A stretch of DNA of 64,000 nt from Pontibaca methylaminivorans (lineage in GTDB: Bacteria > Pseudomonadota > Alphaproteobacteria > Rhodobacterales > Rhodobacteraceae), in NCBI RefSeq assembly GCF_900156525.1, contig NZ_FTPS01000002.1:105745-169744 (forward strand), given 5' to 3'. The position numbers were made by a program, and so were the translations under genes. Numbering within the stretch: the first letter of the stretch is position 1; each line of letters begins with the position of its first letter. Of this stretch, positions 17,021 to 25,682 are shown in pieces. The notes below the pieces were generated by a model. That model saw only the letters and a program-made list of their open reading frames with translations, made no database searches and was not told where the DNA came from.

Positions 17021-17311
17021 ATGAAAATCGCCACCACCATCGCCACCCCCCATGCCAGCCGGTATCTGCAGCAGCTCTGCAAGCATTTCGGACACAAGAT
17101 CGAAACCCGCTACGACGCGCAGAGCGGCACCTGCCGCTTCCCGCACAGCACCGTCGAACTGAACGCCCATGACGGCGGGCTAGATATTTCCGTCACCGCG
17201 GCGGACGAGGACGGGCTTTCCAGCGGGTGCCGGGTGGTCTGGTCGCATCTTGCGCGCTTTGCGTTCCGCGAGGATCTGCCCGAGCCGCACTGGACCCCGC
17301 CCGCCGCCTGA
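17021..17311 (+). CDS. DUF2218 family protein
   Basis: A 96-residue protein with the DUF2218 layout: ATPHASRYLQQLCKHFGHK at 8-26, then FPHSTVELNAHDGGLDISV and the C-terminal HLARFAFREDLPEPHW. The family is small, predicted alpha/beta, and often lies near siderophore or iron-uptake genes; its biochemical role is unknown. The ATG at 17021 follows CCAGGATCA, with the pentamer array just upstream. No signal peptide or membrane segment is seen. Confidence 0.85.
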   Translation: MKIATTIATPHASRYLQQLCKHFGHKIETRYDAQSGTCRFPHSTVELNAHDGGLDISVTAADEDGLSSGCRVVWSHLARFAFREDLPEPHWTPPAA

Positions 17312-17341
17312 CCGGCCCCGCCGGCGGGAAAAGGCCGGGAC

Positions 17342-17809
17342 TCAGGTCCGCGGCCGGTCCCCGCCGGGGCTGGACAGGCGGCGCAGATCGGCCCGAAGGG
17401 CGGCGGCGTCGGTGTCGGGCAGAAGCCGGTCGATCCCGTCATGGGTCGCGCGCCAGACCGGCACCGCCGCCACCAGCAGATCGCGCCCGGCATCGGTCAG
17501 GCGCAGGCGGCGGCTGCGGCGGTCGCGCTCGTCCGGGATGATCTCCAGCAGGCCGCGCCGCGCCAGCGGTTTGGTGTTGGCGGTCAGCGTGGTGCGGTCC
17601 ATCGCCAGAAAGGCCGCGAGGTCGCTGATTCGGGGCGGCTCGGGCCGGTTCAGCGACATCAGCAGCGAATACTGGCCATTGTTCAGCCCGAGCGGGCGCA
17701 AAGCCTCGTCGAAGCGGCGCGCGATGGCACGCGCAGCCCGTTGAAGATGCAGGCAAAGGCACCGGTCCCGGACCTCGAGCGTCGTCTGTATCGGCAAATC
17801 ATGGCGCAT
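17342..17809 (-). CDS. MarR-family transcriptional regulator
   Basis: A 155-residue winged-helix regulator with the MarR pattern: LGLNNGQYSLLMSL, PPRISDLAAFLAMDRTTLTANTKPLARRGLLE (recognition helix and wing entry), and DERDRRSRRLRLTDAGR, the wing motif. It is divergent from the VOC/DUF1428 genes to its right, with a palindrome 14 bases in front of its start codon. Autoregulation plus control of those genes is the usual arrangement. The effector is unknown. Confidence 0.9.
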   Translation of the reverse strand: MRHDLPIQTTLEVRDRCLCLHLQRAARAIARRFDEALRPLGLNNGQYSLLMSLNRPEPPRISDLAAFLAMDRTTLTANTKPLARRGLLEIIPDERDRRSRRLRLTDAGRDLLVAAVPVWRATHDGIDRLLPDTDAAALRADLRRLSSPGGDRPRT

Positions 17810-17822
17810 GGCTGCCAGTTAC

Positions 17823-17834
17823 GTTGACATCAAC
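17823..17834. promoter_or_regulatory. MarR operator candidate
   Basis: GTTGACATCAAC is a perfect 5-2-5 inverted repeat located 14 bases upstream of the marR-type start codon and 83 bases before the divergent VOC gene. Position and symmetry fit a MarR dimer site; it is short, so chance occurrence is possible. Confidence 0.4.
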
Positions 17835-17916
17835 CCAAAGGTCAAGCAACCTTCTGCGGGCAAGCGCATCGCGGCGGAAGCCGATGCGCATCGGACACGA
17901 ACCGCAGGAGGAAATG

Positions 17917-18429
17917 ATGCCCACCTCGATGAGCAAGGCGGCCGCGAAGGCGGCAGAAACCGGGATCAGCCCGTTGTCACCCTATCTGATCTGCGACGGC
18001 GCGGCGGACGCCATCGAATTCTACAAGACCGCCTTCGGCGCCGAAGAGATGTTCCGCCTGCCCGGACCGGACGGCCGGATCCTGCACGCCTGTCTCAGCA
18101 TCAACGGCGCCTCGGTGATGCTAAACGACGAATTCCCCGAGGCCGGGGTCACCGGTCCCAACCGGCTTGGCGGTTCGCCCGTGTCGATGAACCTGATCGT
18201 GGACGATGCCGACGCATGGGCCGCGCGGGCCGAACAGGCCGGCGCTGTGGTCGTCATGCCGGTCGAGGAACAGTTCTGGGGCGACCGGTTCGGCATGGTG
18301 CGGGATCCCTTCGGTCATGCCTGGTCGCTGGCCACGCCCGTGCGCAAGGTCGGCATGGACGAACTGAACCGGGCCGCGCGGGAGGTGGATATGACCTGCG
18401 GAGAGTCCGCACAGCCGGGAGGTGCATGA
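17917..18429 (+). CDS. VOC-family protein, PhnB/glyoxalase-like
   Basis: A 170-residue vicinal-oxygen-chelate protein: ISPYLICDGAADAIEFYKTAFGA-type start (LSPYLICDGAADAIEFYKTA), GRILHACLSINGASVMLNDE, and a second half with RFGMVRDPFGHAWSLAT, where H and E residues are potential metal ligands. Such proteins are metal-dependent enzymes or resistance proteins; the PhnB-like branch has no agreed substrate. AGGAGG at 17906-17911 supports the second of two adjacent ATG codons. It leads a three-gene set opposite the MarR gene. Confidence 0.85.
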   Translation: MPTSMSKAAAKAAETGISPLSPYLICDGAADAIEFYKTAFGAEEMFRLPGPDGRILHACLSINGASVMLNDEFPEAGVTGPNRLGGSPVSMNLIVDDADAWAARAEQAGAVVVMPVEEQFWGDRFGMVRDPFGHAWSLATPVRKVGMDELNRAAREVDMTCGESAQPGGA

Positions 18430-18430
18430 A

Positions 18431-18790
18431 ATGGCTTACATACAGGGATTTCTGCTGGCCGTTCCGGCAGAGAACAAGGCCGCCTACAGGCAGATGGCCG
18501 AGGATTCGTGGGCCATTTTCCAGCGCCATGGCTGCCTTGCCATGCGCGAATGCTGGGGGGTGGACACGCCCGAGGGGAAGGAGACCTCATTTCCCATGGC
18601 CGTGAAGCGCAAGGACGGCGAAGTCGTGGTGTTTGCATGGCTGGAATGGCCCGACCGCGCCACCTGCGACCGCGCCGCCGAGGCGATGCAGACCGAACCA
18701 ATGATGCAGGACATGCCCGAAATGCCCTTCGACGGAATGCGCATGATGTGGGGCGGGTTCGAGGAACTGGTCCGGCGCGGCGGGGCGTGA
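18431..18790 (+). CDS. DUF1428 family protein (YbaA-like)
   Basis: A 119-residue protein with the DUF1428 features: MAYIQGFLLAVPAENKAAYR at the start, the repeated W/F-rich core (RECWGVDTPEGKETSFPMAV) and DMPFDGMRM-type end (EMPFDGMRMMWGGFEEL). It is a ferredoxin-like dimeric fold with no known activity. GGGAGG at 18416-18421 places the start at ATG 18431 rather than the GTG at 18422. It is sandwiched between two VOC genes, a frequent grouping. Confidence 0.85.
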   Translation: MAYIQGFLLAVPAENKAAYRQMAEDSWAIFQRHGCLAMRECWGVDTPEGKETSFPMAVKRKDGEVVVFAWLEWPDRATCDRAAEAMQTEPMMQDMPEMPFDGMRMMWGGFEELVRRGGA

Positions 18791-18858
18791 GCGCTGTGCC
18801 GCCATGCACATCCGGGCCGGGGCCGGATCCCGGGCCGTCAACCCGAAAGGATATCGCG

Positions 18859-19338
18859 ATGACCCGCAACAGGATTTGCATCTGGTACGACAAGGAGGCC
18901 GAGGCGGCGGCGCGGTTCTACGCCGCGACCTTTCCCGACAGCCGCGTGACGGCCGTCACCCGCGCCCCGGCGGATTATCCCTCCGGCCGGGCCGGTGATG
19001 TTCTGGTGGTCGAATTCACCGTCGCCGGCATCCCCTGCATGGGGCTCAACGGCGGGCCGGGGGTGACGCACAGCCTTGCCTTTTCGTTCCAGATCGAGAC
19101 CGGCGACCAGGCCGAAACCGATCGTTACTGGGAGGCGATCACCGGCAATGGCGGTGAGGAAAACGAATGCGGCTGGTGCCGGGACCGCTGGGGCGTCAAC
19201 TGGCAGATCACTCCGCGCGTGCTGAACGAGGCCCTCTCGAACGGCGGAGACGAGGCAAGGCGCGCCTTTGCCGCGATGATGACGATGCGCAAGATCGACG
19301 TCCAGGCGATCGAGGCCGCCCTTCGCGAGGGCACCTGA
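18859..19338 (+). CDS. VOC-family protein, PhnB/YjdN-like
   Basis: A 159-residue protein beginning TRNRICIWYDKEAEAAARFY and continuing with FPDSRVTAVTRAPADYPSG and ENECGWCRDRWGVNWQITP, the pattern often annotated as 3-demethylubiquinone-methyltransferase-like although it is a VOC fold. The GWCRDRWGVNWQ segment is characteristic of this branch. AAAGGA lies 8 bases before the ATG. It is the third gene of the MarR-divergent set. Confidence 0.85.
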   Translation: MTRNRICIWYDKEAEAAARFYAATFPDSRVTAVTRAPADYPSGRAGDVLVVEFTVAGIPCMGLNGGPGVTHSLAFSFQIETGDQAETDRYWEAITGNGGEENECGWCRDRWGVNWQITPRVLNEALSNGGDEARRAFAAMMTMRKIDVQAIEAALREGT

Positions 19339-19513
19339 CTCCCGGCCTGGATCGACGCGGGCGATTCCGGCGGGCCGGGGCAGGTCAGCCCGGCCGGCCC
19401 CGGGGAGCGAACCCGCGCGGCGGACCGTTTTTTCACGAGAGTTGCCAAACGGAAGGTGCGGCCCTAGCCTGCGCCGGGCGCCCAGTCCCGGGCCTCTCTT
19501 CGATCCGAGCACC

Positions 19514-20122
19514 ATGTCCCGCCACTCCGATCTGCACCAGTTCACCCGCACCGCCCTGGCCGATGGCCACCCGGCCGAGGACATCGCCGCGGCGCTTGCC
19601 GCCACCGGCTGGAGCGCGGGCGAAATCCGCGATGCGCTCGGCGCCTGGGACATTCGCCCCGGATTGCCGCCGGTGCCGCGGCGGGAACGCACCGCGCTGA
19701 CCGCGGGACTCGCGCTGGTCGAGGGGCTGCAGCTCGTCGCGCTCGGCATGGTGGTCGGGCATCTCGTGCAACTGCTGCTGACGCTCACGGATATCTTCCT
19801 GCCCGCCGCCCAGCCGCTGTCGGACTGGCAATTGACCTCGATGCGCTGGCCGGTCGCGGCGATCATCGTGTTCCTGCCGCTCTGGCTCTGGTCCGGGTGG
19901 CGCACGCGGCCCGCCCCCGAACAGCGCCGCCCTGCCCTGTCGGTGTGGATCGGGCACCTGACGGTGTTCTTCGCCGCGCTCACGCTGCTGGGCGATGCGC
20001 TCGCGATCATCTACCGCTTCCTTGCCGGCGACATGACGGCGGCTTTCGTGGTCAAGGCGGCGGCGGTGGCGCTGGTCGCCGCGCTCGTCATCCTCGCCAT
20101 GCAGGAGCGGCGCCATGACTGA
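19514..20122 (+). CDS. DUF5671-type membrane protein
   Basis: A 202-residue protein with an N-terminal helical segment (HQFTRTALADGHPAEDIAAA, a small SHOCT/UBA-like module) followed by four hydrophobic helices from about residue 60. This architecture matches small DUF5671-like membrane proteins of unknown function. It overlaps the next gene by 8 bases, so the two are probably made together. Confidence 0.65.
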   Translation: MSRHSDLHQFTRTALADGHPAEDIAAALAATGWSAGEIRDALGAWDIRPGLPPVPRRERTALTAGLALVEGLQLVALGMVVGHLVQLLLTLTDIFLPAAQPLSDWQLTSMRWPVAAIIVFLPLWLWSGWRTRPAPEQRRPALSVWIGHLTVFFAALTLLGDALAIIYRFLAGDMTAAFVVKAAAVALVAALVILAMQERRHD

Positions 20123-20543
20123 CCCGGCCCGGCTTGCACTTGGCGGGCGTCTTGGCCTCGCGGTCCTTTCGGCGGGTGCGGTCGCGCTCGCGCTCTGGAG
20201 CATGGGAGGGCCGCGCACCGGTCAGGCCGAGGTCCGCGACAAGGCCCGCATGGAGGATCTGCAGCGCCTCGCGCGCTTCGTGCGCTGCGTGGCCAATGCC
20301 GATGAGGGCACCCTGCCCGAAACCCTTGCGCCCGACGGCCGCTGCATGAGCGCACCGCCCCTGACGGACCGTTTCGACGGCACCCCCTACCGCTACGAGG
20401 TGACGTCCCCGCGGGGATTCAGCCTTTGCGCCGGGTTCGAGCGGACCGAGACGCTCCGGGTCTACGGCGAGACGGGCCGCATGTTCGACCCCGACACCGG
20501 CTGTCTGAACGTGACCATCGAAGCCTATCAGCGCGGCGAATGA
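20115..20543 (+). CDS. small membrane-anchored hypothetical protein
   Basis: A 142-residue protein with one N-terminal hydrophobic segment (LGLAVLSAGAVALALWSM) acting as anchor or uncleaved signal, then a periplasmic part with four cysteines (FVRCVAN, GRCMSA, SLCAGF, TGCLNV) that could form two disulfides. No family recognised. It overlaps the upstream DUF5671-type gene and likely works with it. Confidence 0.6.
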   Translation: MTDPARLALGGRLGLAVLSAGAVALALWSMGGPRTGQAEVRDKARMEDLQRLARFVRCVANADEGTLPETLAPDGRCMSAPPLTDRFDGTPYRYEVTSPRGFSLCAGFERTETLRVYGETGRMFDPDTGCLNVTIEAYQRGE

Positions 20544-20642
20544 ATAGCGGCAAGGCCCGCGCCCGGCGCATGAAAGCGCCCGGACCGCGAAACACGGGCC
20601 GGGCGGGGTTCGGGCCGAAAGCCGTGCGCCGGCGCGGCAAGG

Positions 20643-22466
20643 TTATTCGGGCATCACCCCGGCGCGGGGGATGGGGGCGGCTTCGGGCTCCTCGGGGCCG
20701 CCCGGGTAGAATTCGGAGGCCGGATGCTCCTGCATGAAGTCGCGGATGATCTGCCCGGGGTTGCGGAAGGGGCGATCCTCCGGGGCCATGTCCCAGGGGA
20801 TCTCCTCGCGCAGGGCCGCATGCGCCCGGGTCGGCGCCTCGCCGAACTCGCGGGCCGGATCCTGCAGCCGGCGGATGTCCATCCAGTAGGACGCGGTCAT
20901 CAGATCCTGCGCCACCAGATGCGACAGCACGTCGATCGCCTGGCGCGCCACCTGCCCCTTGATGCGGGTCTGCGCCTCGAGATCCTCGACCGTCGCGATG
21001 ATGGCCTGCCCGTTCGGGGTGACCGGCGTGCCGAGCCGGGCCAGATCCTGCCACAGATCGGTCGGCAGATAGCCGCCATGGGCAACCGGGTGCCGGTCAG
21101 CCGTTTCGGGGTCGATCACGTCCTGCGGGCGAACGATGGTAAAGAACGGGTTGGTGAACCGCTCGATCCGCTGTGCCACGGCCACGCCCATGTTGGTCAG
21201 CGCGATGGTGAAGGACTCGATTTCGTTGGCGATCGGGTAGGGATCCCAGTTCGCGTTGGAAAAGATGAAGCCCGACTTGCCGTCGCTGAGCGGCCCGCCC
21301 TCGACATAGTAGCGCTTGAAATGCGGGGTCGAGAGCTCCCATGAACTGTCGGGCGTGATCCCGGGCACGACGGCCGGGTTGTGATCGGACGAGTTGATCG
21401 AGATATGCAGCGAATCCCGCAGCACGGCCCAGGCCTGCCACGCGGCCCCCTGCCGCTGCGACGAGGCGCGCAGGCTTTCGGGATCCTGAATGATCCGCTC
21501 GGGGTCCAGCTCGAACAGGTAGCTGCCGCGCAACATGTCAAGCACGCGCTCGGCGTCCCAGTTCAGCCAGTCATAGGGCCGCATCGCCTGCACCGGGGCC
21601 GAAATCGGCGTGAGGCTCGAATTCATGCCGTTCAGCGCCATGGCATAGCTGAGATCGGCCCATTCGAGCACCTCCCGCGCCTCCGCAAGCGCGATCGCCA
21701 CCTGCGCATAGGCATAGGCATTGGTGCTGATCAGCGCCGCCTGATCGGCGCCCTCGGGCACGAGCGGCTCGATGCCGGCGCGTTCCAGCGCCTCGCGCGC
21801 GGGCATCCGCTCGCCCTCGAAATAGGCGTCGCCGACCCCGACCATGGTGGCGGCGATATTGCCCATGGTGGGCAGGTCGCCCTCGCCAAGCGTGCCGCGT
21901 GACATCACCACCGGTGTCACCCGGTGATTGAGCATGTCGACTAGGATCCGCACGAGGTCGGGGCTTGCCGCCTCGTAGGTGATCGTGTTGGCGCGGATCG
22001 CCATGATGGCACGGACGAGTTTTTCCTCGTGGATCTCCGGCCCGTAGCCGCCGCGCGCCCCGTTGGCGAAGCGGGCATATTGCTGCTTGCGCAGGAACTC
22101 CGCGTTTTCGGGGCTGGTCGGATCGCCCTCGAAAATCACCGTCTCGCGGTTCGACCCGGCGCCGCGGTTGAACCAGTAGATCGGCATCCCCTCGGCCGCG
22201 CCCTGCAGCAGGAGCCCATAGGCATCCTTCGCCCGCTGCACCGCCTCGTCGGCAAGCTCGACCCGGGCGCCGTCACGGGCGATACGGATGACATCCCCAT
22301 AGGTCATGTCGCGCCCGGTCAGCGTGATCGTCTCGTCCTCCGCGGTCACGGTGATCGGTTCATAGGGCGGAACCGGGTTCACCCCGGCCTGCGCGAGGGG
22401 CGCGGCGAACAGGAACGCCGCGGCCAGGGCGGTTTTCCAGCCCATGTGACAATGGTTCTGAAACAT
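20643..22466 (-). CDS. exported aromatic-amino-acid-lyase-fold protein lacking the MIO triad
   Basis: A 607-residue protein of the histidine/phenylalanine ammonia-lyase superfamily with an N-terminal signal peptide (GWKTALAAAFLFAAPLAQA), so it acts in the periplasm or outside. Family landmarks are YWFNRGAG (97-104, matching YGVNTGFG), GTLGEGDLPTMGN (191-203, matching GSVGASGDLAPL), MPAREALERAGIEPL (221-235) and NSSDHNP (358-364). The Ala-Ser-Gly that self-cyclises into the MIO electrophile is replaced: the Ser position is Glu195 (GEG), and the QDxYSLRC motif is also lost. Ordinary hutH activity is therefore unlikely. Ergothionase-type elimination, which needs no MIO, is one option. AGGAG lies 7 bases before the ATG. 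Confidence 0.8.
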   Translation of the reverse strand: MFQNHCHMGWKTALAAAFLFAAPLAQAGVNPVPPYEPITVTAEDETITLTGRDMTYGDVIRIARDGARVELADEAVQRAKDAYGLLLQGAAEGMPIYWFNRGAGSNRETVIFEGDPTSPENAEFLRKQQYARFANGARGGYGPEIHEEKLVRAIMAIRANTITYEAASPDLVRILVDMLNHRVTPVVMSRGTLGEGDLPTMGNIAATMVGVGDAYFEGERMPAREALERAGIEPLVPEGADQAALISTNAYAYAQVAIALAEAREVLEWADLSYAMALNGMNSSLTPISAPVQAMRPYDWLNWDAERVLDMLRGSYLFELDPERIIQDPESLRASSQRQGAAWQAWAVLRDSLHISINSSDHNPAVVPGITPDSSWELSTPHFKRYYVEGGPLSDGKSGFIFSNANWDPYPIANEIESFTIALTNMGVAVAQRIERFTNPFFTIVRPQDVIDPETADRHPVAHGGYLPTDLWQDLARLGTPVTPNGQAIIATVEDLEAQTRIKGQVARQAIDVLSHLVAQDLMTASYWMDIRRLQDPAREFGEAPTRAHAALREEIPWDMAPEDRPFRNPGQIIRDFMQEHPASEFYPGGPEEPEAAPIPRAGVMPE

Positions 22467-22790
22467 CTCCGGTCTCCTGTGGTCTGCTGTGGAGCGCCCC
22501 GGAAAAAGCGCACGGTGCCCGACCGAGACGGGTTCATCATGATCAAGACACGGCTTTCGGTCAATCTTTGCGCAGATGGCCGATGTGATCGAATGGGGCC
22601 GCTCGGGCGGCCGGCCGGCAACGATCCGACGGCCTGGATGCTGTCGGGGCAGCGTGCGGAGGCCCTGCCGCACCATATTCATTCTGCCGGGATCGTTCCG
22701 AACAGCCCGGCCCGCCATCGCAACCCGCCTCTGCCGCTGGCCGTCACCACCCTCGATGCGCTCGGGGACAGGCAGACATATTTGCAAAGG
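22467..22790. promoter_or_regulatory. intergenic region upstream of the lyase gene
   Basis: These 324 bases lie between the lyase start and the end of the regulator gene on the same strand. They hold the lyase ribosome-binding site and presumably its promoter. A small TCATGA-centred symmetry occurs near 22539, but I see no gene and no convincing operator. Confidence 0.4.
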
Positions 22791-23867
22791 TCATTTCGAT
22801 TCCCGGAACACCTGGGGGATGGTCTTGATGACACCCGGATCCTTGAGCCGGTAGCCCGGCACGGTCGAGATCATGTCGTGAAACGCCTGCCCCTGCATGA
22901 TCTGGAGGATCCGCTTCACGGCGTCGAGCTCCAGGATGTCCTTGTGGCAGACGAAGAAATAATCCTCGGTCAGCAGGCGCACGAAATCGAGGTCGAACTG
23001 ATGCGCGGCCGCCTCGACCCCGAAGGCTACATCGGCCATGCCCGACGCCACATAGGCGGCAACGGCGGCGTGGGTGAATTCGCCATGTTCGTAACCGTTG
23101 ATGCGTGACGCATCCACCCGGTGCTGCGCCAGCAACTGGTCGAACAGCAGCCGCGTGCCGGATTCCGTCTCGCGGTTGACGAAACGCACCTTCGGATCCA
23201 GCAGCCGTTCCACGGTGGTGATCCCGAGCGGATTGCCCCGCGCCACGATCAGCCCGAGTTCCCGCGTGACCAGCCCGATGACGCGGTGAATGTGCGGCTG
23301 CAGCCAGCCCTTGCTGATCGTGATCGCCCGCTTGCGCAATTCGCCCTGCGGCAGATGCATCCCGGCCAGATCGCAACCGTCATGCGCAAGCGACACCAGC
23401 GAATTCTGGTTCGATACATAGCGGAAATCGACATCGAGATCGGGCTCCCGCGCCAGAAGTTCACGCAGGCGGGGCACCGCGAAGCCGTGACTGGCATGGA
23501 CCCGCAGCATCAGGGGCCCGCTCTGCAGCATGTGGTTGATCTCGCTTTCAAGCTCCTGTGACAGGTTCTCCAGCAGCGGCCCGAGCCGGGCATCGAGCCG
23601 CTGCCCGGCCCAGACCAGCTTTTCCCCGAAAGGGGTGAGCGTGGTGCCGCTGCCGCGCCGCCGCACCACGAGGGGCGTGGCGAAGAAATCGGACCATTTC
23701 CGGATGAGGTTCCAGGCATGGCGATAGGACATGCCGGCCCGGTCAGCGGCGACAGTGATTTTCCCGGTCGCCCTGATCTCTGCCAGAAAGTCGAGCATGA
23801 CCTGCATCGACTGCGCATCTTCGCCGCGCGTGAAACGCCAGATCGGCTCGATTTCTATTTTTATCAT
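22791..23867 (-). CDS. ModE/LysR-like regulator with substrate-binding domain
   Basis: A 358-residue one-component regulator. Residues about 20-90 form a ModE-type winged helix (LDFLAEIRATGKITVAADRAGMSYRHAW, PLVVRRRGSGTTLTPFGEKLV). Residues about 115-350 form a periplasmic-binding-protein-like ligand domain (LMLRVHASHGFAVPRL, VRFVNRETESGTRLLFDQLL), the type seen in molybdate-like and formate-dehydrogenase regulators. It lies between the lyase and the divergent aldehyde dehydrogenase gene, so it probably controls one or both. The ligand is not molybdate by default: the C-terminal molybdate-binding (Mop) domains of ModE are absent. Confidence 0.82.
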   Translation of the reverse strand: MIKIEIEPIWRFTRGEDAQSMQVMLDFLAEIRATGKITVAADRAGMSYRHAWNLIRKWSDFFATPLVVRRRGSGTTLTPFGEKLVWAGQRLDARLGPLLENLSQELESEINHMLQSGPLMLRVHASHGFAVPRLRELLAREPDLDVDFRYVSNQNSLVSLAHDGCDLAGMHLPQGELRKRAITISKGWLQPHIHRVIGLVTRELGLIVARGNPLGITTVERLLDPKVRFVNRETESGTRLLFDQLLAQHRVDASRINGYEHGEFTHAAVAAYVASGMADVAFGVEAAAHQFDLDFVRLLTEDYFFVCHKDILELDAVKRILQIMQGQAFHDMISTVPGYRLKDPGVIKTIPQVFRESK

Positions 23868-23956
23868 TGCGCGTCCCTACCCTGCCTGACCCTGCCTGAC
23901 CCTGCCTGCGCCATGCGGCGCATATGGCCCCACTCGGGCGAAGCCTCCGAAATGTT

Positions 23957-23972
23957 ATGAATACATATTCAT
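23957..23972. promoter_or_regulatory. operator candidate between regulator and aldehyde dehydrogenase
   Basis: ATGAATACATATTCAT is a perfect 7-2-7 palindrome in an AT-rich 238-base gap between divergent genes. A matching half-site TATTCAT recurs at 24026-24032. The symmetry and place suit binding by the adjacent ModE/LysR-like regulator. Confidence 0.5.
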
Positions 23973-24105
23973 ATTTTTCTAGCCCCGTCCGGCACAAGAT
24001 TTCATATTCCCATGCTCACACGGGTTATTCATAGTTTATCCAATCACCATGCTTGTGGGCAATCATTAAAGATATGATTTCCTGTGCATATTAAAGGAGG
24101 GCGAT

Positions 24106-25560
24106 ATGCTTGATCGAACAACGACGGACACGCAGAGACTGCTGATCGACGGCCGCCGGATCGCCGCCGGATCGGGGCGCAGTTTCGAGACGCTCAATCC
24201 GGCCACGGGCGAGGTTCTGGCGCATGTGGCCGAGGCCGATGCCGGGGACGTCGATGCCGCGGTGCGATCGTCGCGGGCGGCGCTCGATGGCGAATGGGGG
24301 CATATGCGGGCAGCCGACCGCGGCGCGCTTCTGCTGCGGCTTGCCGAGCTGGTCCGGCAAAATGCCGATGAGCTCACCCGGATCGAAAGCCTCGATTCCG
24401 GCAAGCCGGTCTCGGCGATCCGGCGTCAGGATCTGCCGGCGGTGATCGACACCCTGACCTATTACGCGGGCATGGCCGACAAGATAAACGGCCAGGTGAT
24501 CCCGGCGCGGCCCGATGCGCTGACCTATACCATCCGCGAGCCTCTGGGCGTCGTCGGCGCCATCGTGCCGTGGAATTTTCCGCTGATGATCGGCATGTGG
24601 AAGATCGCGCCCGCACTCGCCTGCGGCTGCACCGTGGTGCTGAAGCCGGCCGAGATTACCCCGCTCAGCGCCCTGATGATCGGCGAACTGGCGCTCGAGG
24701 CCGGGATTCCCGCCGGGGTGCTCAACGTGGTTCCGGGCTTCGGCCAGGTGGCCGGGCAGGCCATCGTCGATCACCCGGATATCGACAAGGTGACCTTTAC
24801 CGGCTCGCCCCGTGTCGGGCATCAGATCCTGCAGGGCGCCGCCGGCAACTTCAAGCGCGTGACGCTGGAGCTGGGCGGAAAGTCCGCCAACATCATCTTC
24901 CCCGATGCGGATATCGACTCGGCGGTGAAGGCGGCGGGCTCGGGCATATTCTTCAACACCGGGCAGGTCTGTTCGGCGGGCTCCCGCATCCTCGTGCATG
25001 AAAGCATCCATGACGAGGTGGTCGAGCGCCTCGCCGCGCGCGCCGCTGGCATGCGCATCGGTGATCCGCTGGAAAGCGGCACCAACATGGGCCCGATCGT
25101 TTCCGAGGCCCAGATGAACCGCATTCTCGATTACATCGACATCGGCCGCAAGGAGGGCGCCCATATCGTCACCGGCGGCAACCGCATCGGTGACAGGGGC
25201 TATTATGTCGAGCCGACCGTCTTTGCCGGCGTGCACCACGAGATGCGGATCTCGCAGGAGGAAATCTTCGGCCCGGTAGCCGCGGTTATGCCCTTTGCCG
25301 ACGAAGACGACGCGATCCGTATCGCCAACGGCACCGCCTACAGCCTCGCCGCCGGCGTCTGGACCAAGGACGTGACCCGCGCGCACCGGTTCACCCGTGA
25401 ACTCAGGGCGGGGACGGTCTGGGTCAATACCTATGGACCGACCGATATCCGCCTGCCCTGGGGCGGAGTGCGCGACTCGGGCTTTGGCCGCGAACATGGC
25501 GAAGCCGCCATCGACAACTTCACCGAACCGAAAGTGGTCTGGATCAACACCGGGCGCTGA
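24106..25560 (+). CDS. NAD(P)-dependent aldehyde dehydrogenase
   Basis: A 484-residue ALDH with catalytic Cys289 (FFNTGQVCSAG), general base Glu255 (VTLELGGKS), the NAD loop FTGSPRVG (231-238) and PWNFPL (155-160). Overall pattern is closest to the ALDH1/betaine-aldehyde or phenylacetaldehyde branch and to the C-terminal domain of 10-formyl-THF dehydrogenase. AAAGGAGGG lies 4 bases before the ATG. The next gene encodes a protein like the N-terminal domain of that same dehydrogenase, so the two may act together on a C1 or methylated-amine product. Substrate unproven. Confidence 0.93.
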   Translation: MLDRTTTDTQRLLIDGRRIAAGSGRSFETLNPATGEVLAHVAEADAGDVDAAVRSSRAALDGEWGHMRAADRGALLLRLAELVRQNADELTRIESLDSGKPVSAIRRQDLPAVIDTLTYYAGMADKINGQVIPARPDALTYTIREPLGVVGAIVPWNFPLMIGMWKIAPALACGCTVVLKPAEITPLSALMIGELALEAGIPAGVLNVVPGFGQVAGQAIVDHPDIDKVTFTGSPRVGHQILQGAAGNFKRVTLELGGKSANIIFPDADIDSAVKAAGSGIFFNTGQVCSAGSRILVHESIHDEVVERLAARAAGMRIGDPLESGTNMGPIVSEAQMNRILDYIDIGRKEGAHIVTGGNRIGDRGYYVEPTVFAGVHHEMRISQEEIFGPVAAVMPFADEDDAIRIANGTAYSLAAGVWTKDVTRAHRFTRELRAGTVWVNTYGPTDIRLPWGGVRDSGFGREHGEAAIDNFTEPKVVWINTGR

Positions 25561-25682
25561 CGCGCGGGGCCGGTCCCGCATTCCTCCCCGCGGGGCCGGC
25601 CTTCATCTTTCCGTTTCCGTTCCGGGCCTGACCGCCTGAATGCGGACCCGTCCCGGAAACAACCGCAAACAAGGAGAAATCC

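Noticed and set aside
15245..17311. 688-residue plus-strand open frame
   Set aside because: Runs antisense through the release-factor-like gene and through the pentamer repeat; only its last 96 codons (DUF2218) are real.
20643..22466. ordinary histidine ammonia-lyase (hutH)
   Set aside because: Signal peptide, loss of the Ala-Ser-Gly triad and absence of other histidine-degradation genes argue against it.
22791..23867. molybdate regulator modE
   Set aside because: Only the winged helix is ModE-like; the molybdate-binding C-terminal domains are replaced by a binding-protein-like domain and no mod genes are near.
23881..23908. CCTGCCTGAC repeat (nearly three copies)
   Set aside because: Short and imperfect, without symmetry or a place relative to a start that suggests function.
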